In this document: in pieces, positions 63,384-64,000 of the stretch | Layout: the number at the start of each line of letters is the position of its first letter | Position numbering within the stretch: position 1 is the stretch's first letter | Assembly: GCF_052180255.1 (NCBI RefSeq) | Contig: NZ_CP197466.1 | Span: forward strand, 868,001 to 932,000 | From: Paenibacillus_AM sp052180255 | GTDB taxonomy: Bacteria > Bacillota > Bacilli > Paenibacillales > NBRC-103111 | Direction: 5' to 3' | DNA length: 64,000 nucleotides | The notes under the pieces: model-generated | Databases searched by the model: none | The model's input: only the letters and a program-made list of their open reading frames with translations | What the model was told of the DNA's origin: nothing | Translations under genes and position numbers: made by a program

Positions 63384-63514
63384 CTTTTCAGTAAGAACTT
63401 CAGTTGGCACGAGCATTTACGGGGCTTGCGCAAAAAAACTTGATTTAACAAGGCTTTTCGCAGTTATTAGATTCCTCTTCTTGAACTTATCTTCTGCTAT
63501 CTTCCGAATAGTAT
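63384..63514. other. Unassigned gap upstream of the ABC-F promoter
   Basis: No gene is supported here. It contains GGGGCTTGCGCAAAAAAAC and a pyrimidine-rich stretch. It may be part of the DNA that arrived with the ABC-F gene, but no insertion-sequence end or transposase fragment was recognised. Confidence 0.4.
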
Positions 63515-63536
63515 GCGCGACTCAAAATCGTGAGGG
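63515..63536 (+). repeat. Duplicated tRNA-Leu (CAA) anticodon-arm segment
   Basis: These 22 bases are identical to 61221-61242 in the tRNA-Leu (CAA) gene, starting GCGCGACTCAAAATCG. The rest of the tRNA is absent, so this is a fragment, 2294 bp from the intact copy and in the same orientation. Confidence 0.85.
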
Positions 63537-63575
63537 CAAAATAACCAATCCATTTAACTCAATTGAATGTAGAAG

Positions 63576-64000
63576 TTAATGTATGAGGTCGCTGCTTTTA
63601 AGCCTTTTTTTAAACTTCGCGGTGAACTTATTAATACTTTTCTTGAGTGCAACACCAAGCAAAATCATTAAACTACCATAGATGATAAGAATGATACAAT
63701 TCTTTGCAACAACATCCCACAATATGCCTGCAGCTGCTTCGCGCATGATGTTAATAGCGTGAGTAAATGGCAAGAAGGGATAGATTGCTTGGAAAAATGG
63801 CGGCGTCACTTGAATGGGGAATGTTCCACCTGAACCGGAAATTTGCAATACCAACAAGACGATACAAAGTGCTTTACCTACATCACCGAAAATTGAAACC
63901 ATCGTATAAATGATAAGTGTGAATACTGTACTGTTAAAAAGTGCAAATAAAATAAAGAATCCTTTATGGACGACATACGTTTCTAGAATATAAATGTCAC
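63576..64000 (-). CDS. YhgE/Pip family membrane protein, C-terminal part (gene continues past the window)
   Basis: The minus-strand frame is open to the right edge of the window (about 141 residues visible). It shows the C-terminal membrane part of YhgE/Pip (phage infection protein) proteins: FALFNSTVFTLIIYTMVSIFG, GKALCIVLLVLQISGSGGTFPIQ, PPFFQAIYPFLPFTHAINIMREAAAGI and LIIYGSLMILLGVALKK. The family resembles ABC-2 permeases, and its role includes surface export or phage adsorption. The tail (KKSINKFTAKFKKRLK) is basic. The start is outside the window. The shortened copy at 61352-61585 is derived from the same gene. Confidence 0.85.
   Translation of the reverse strand, partial: DIYILETYVVHKGFFILFALFNSTVFTLIIYTMVSIFGDVGKALCIVLLVLQISGSGGTFPIQVTPPFFQAIYPFLPFTHAINIMREAAAGILWDVVAKNCIILIIYGSLMILLGVALKKSINKFTAKFKKRLKSSDLIH

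Overview
The window reads as chromosomal DNA of a low-GC, endospore-forming Firmicute of the Paenibacillaceae/Bacillaceae type, most likely Paenibacillus or a close relative. The signs are a gerA-gerB-gerC spore-germinant receptor operon, PerR next to ygzB- and ygxA-like genes and a ribosomal operon with a Bacillus trnD-like tRNA array, gatCAB, a sporulation-type small protein, and strong Bacillus-style ribosome binding sites and promoters. Both window edges are open: the last gene runs off the right end.

Layout. 1-4.5 kb: a MerR/BmrR-like regulator with a MATE efflux pump behind a MerR-type dyad, a DeoR-type (SorC family) regulator and an aromatic acid exporter. 4.5-12.6 kb: a surface-glycan cluster. 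Its core is an overlapping minus-strand operon of a two-domain glycosyltransferase, a PAPS sulfotransferase and an APS kinase, beside two small spore-coat-like DUF2642-type proteins, two more glycosyltransferases and a methyltransferase. 12.8-17.4 kb: deoC, then the germinant receptor operon. 17.5-22.5 kb: NhaC antiporter, CBS protein, exonuclease, and a secreted LysM-anchored nucleotidase. 22.6-26.5 kb: an SDR dehydrogenase followed by two divergent glycine-decarboxylase-like subunits, with no gcvT, gcvH or glycine riboswitch beside them. 26.6-34.4 kb: ABC transporter pair, AlkD-like repair protein, CutC, an ABC exporter, an HTATIP2-like Rossmann protein, a polysaccharide deacetylase and an unknown small protein.

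34.5-39.8 kb: a PTS locus: GlcT-type antiterminator, an RNA leader with RAT-like hairpin and terminator, separate EIIA, an EIICB that looks like the N-acetylglucosamine type, HPr and Enzyme I. 39.9-47.6 kb: DedA, thioredoxin-like, MBL hydrolase, a Met-Pro-repeat sporulation-like protein, an M24 peptidase with a GC-rich middle, and gatCAB. 47.8-50.6 kb: an ECF sigma/anti-sigma/envelope module. 50.6-54.4 kb: PerR, a GH18/SH3 membrane glycosidase, YgzB, YgxA.

54.4-61.3 kb: tandem rRNA promoters, 16S, 23S and 17 tRNA genes in almost the B. subtilis trnD order. No 5S rRNA is present where it is expected. 61.3-64 kb: an Lsa-like ABC-F ribosome-protection gene with an attenuator leader, whose first open reading frame is a start codon followed directly by a stop. 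It sits between two copies of the yhgE/pip 3' end and two identical 22-bp copies of a tRNA-Leu anticodon-arm segment, which suggests a small captured or duplicated island.

The strongest candidates for undescribed biology are the sulfation/glycosylation cassette beside spore-coat-like genes, the SDR plus GcvP-like pair, and the ABC-F island with its minimal leader ORF.
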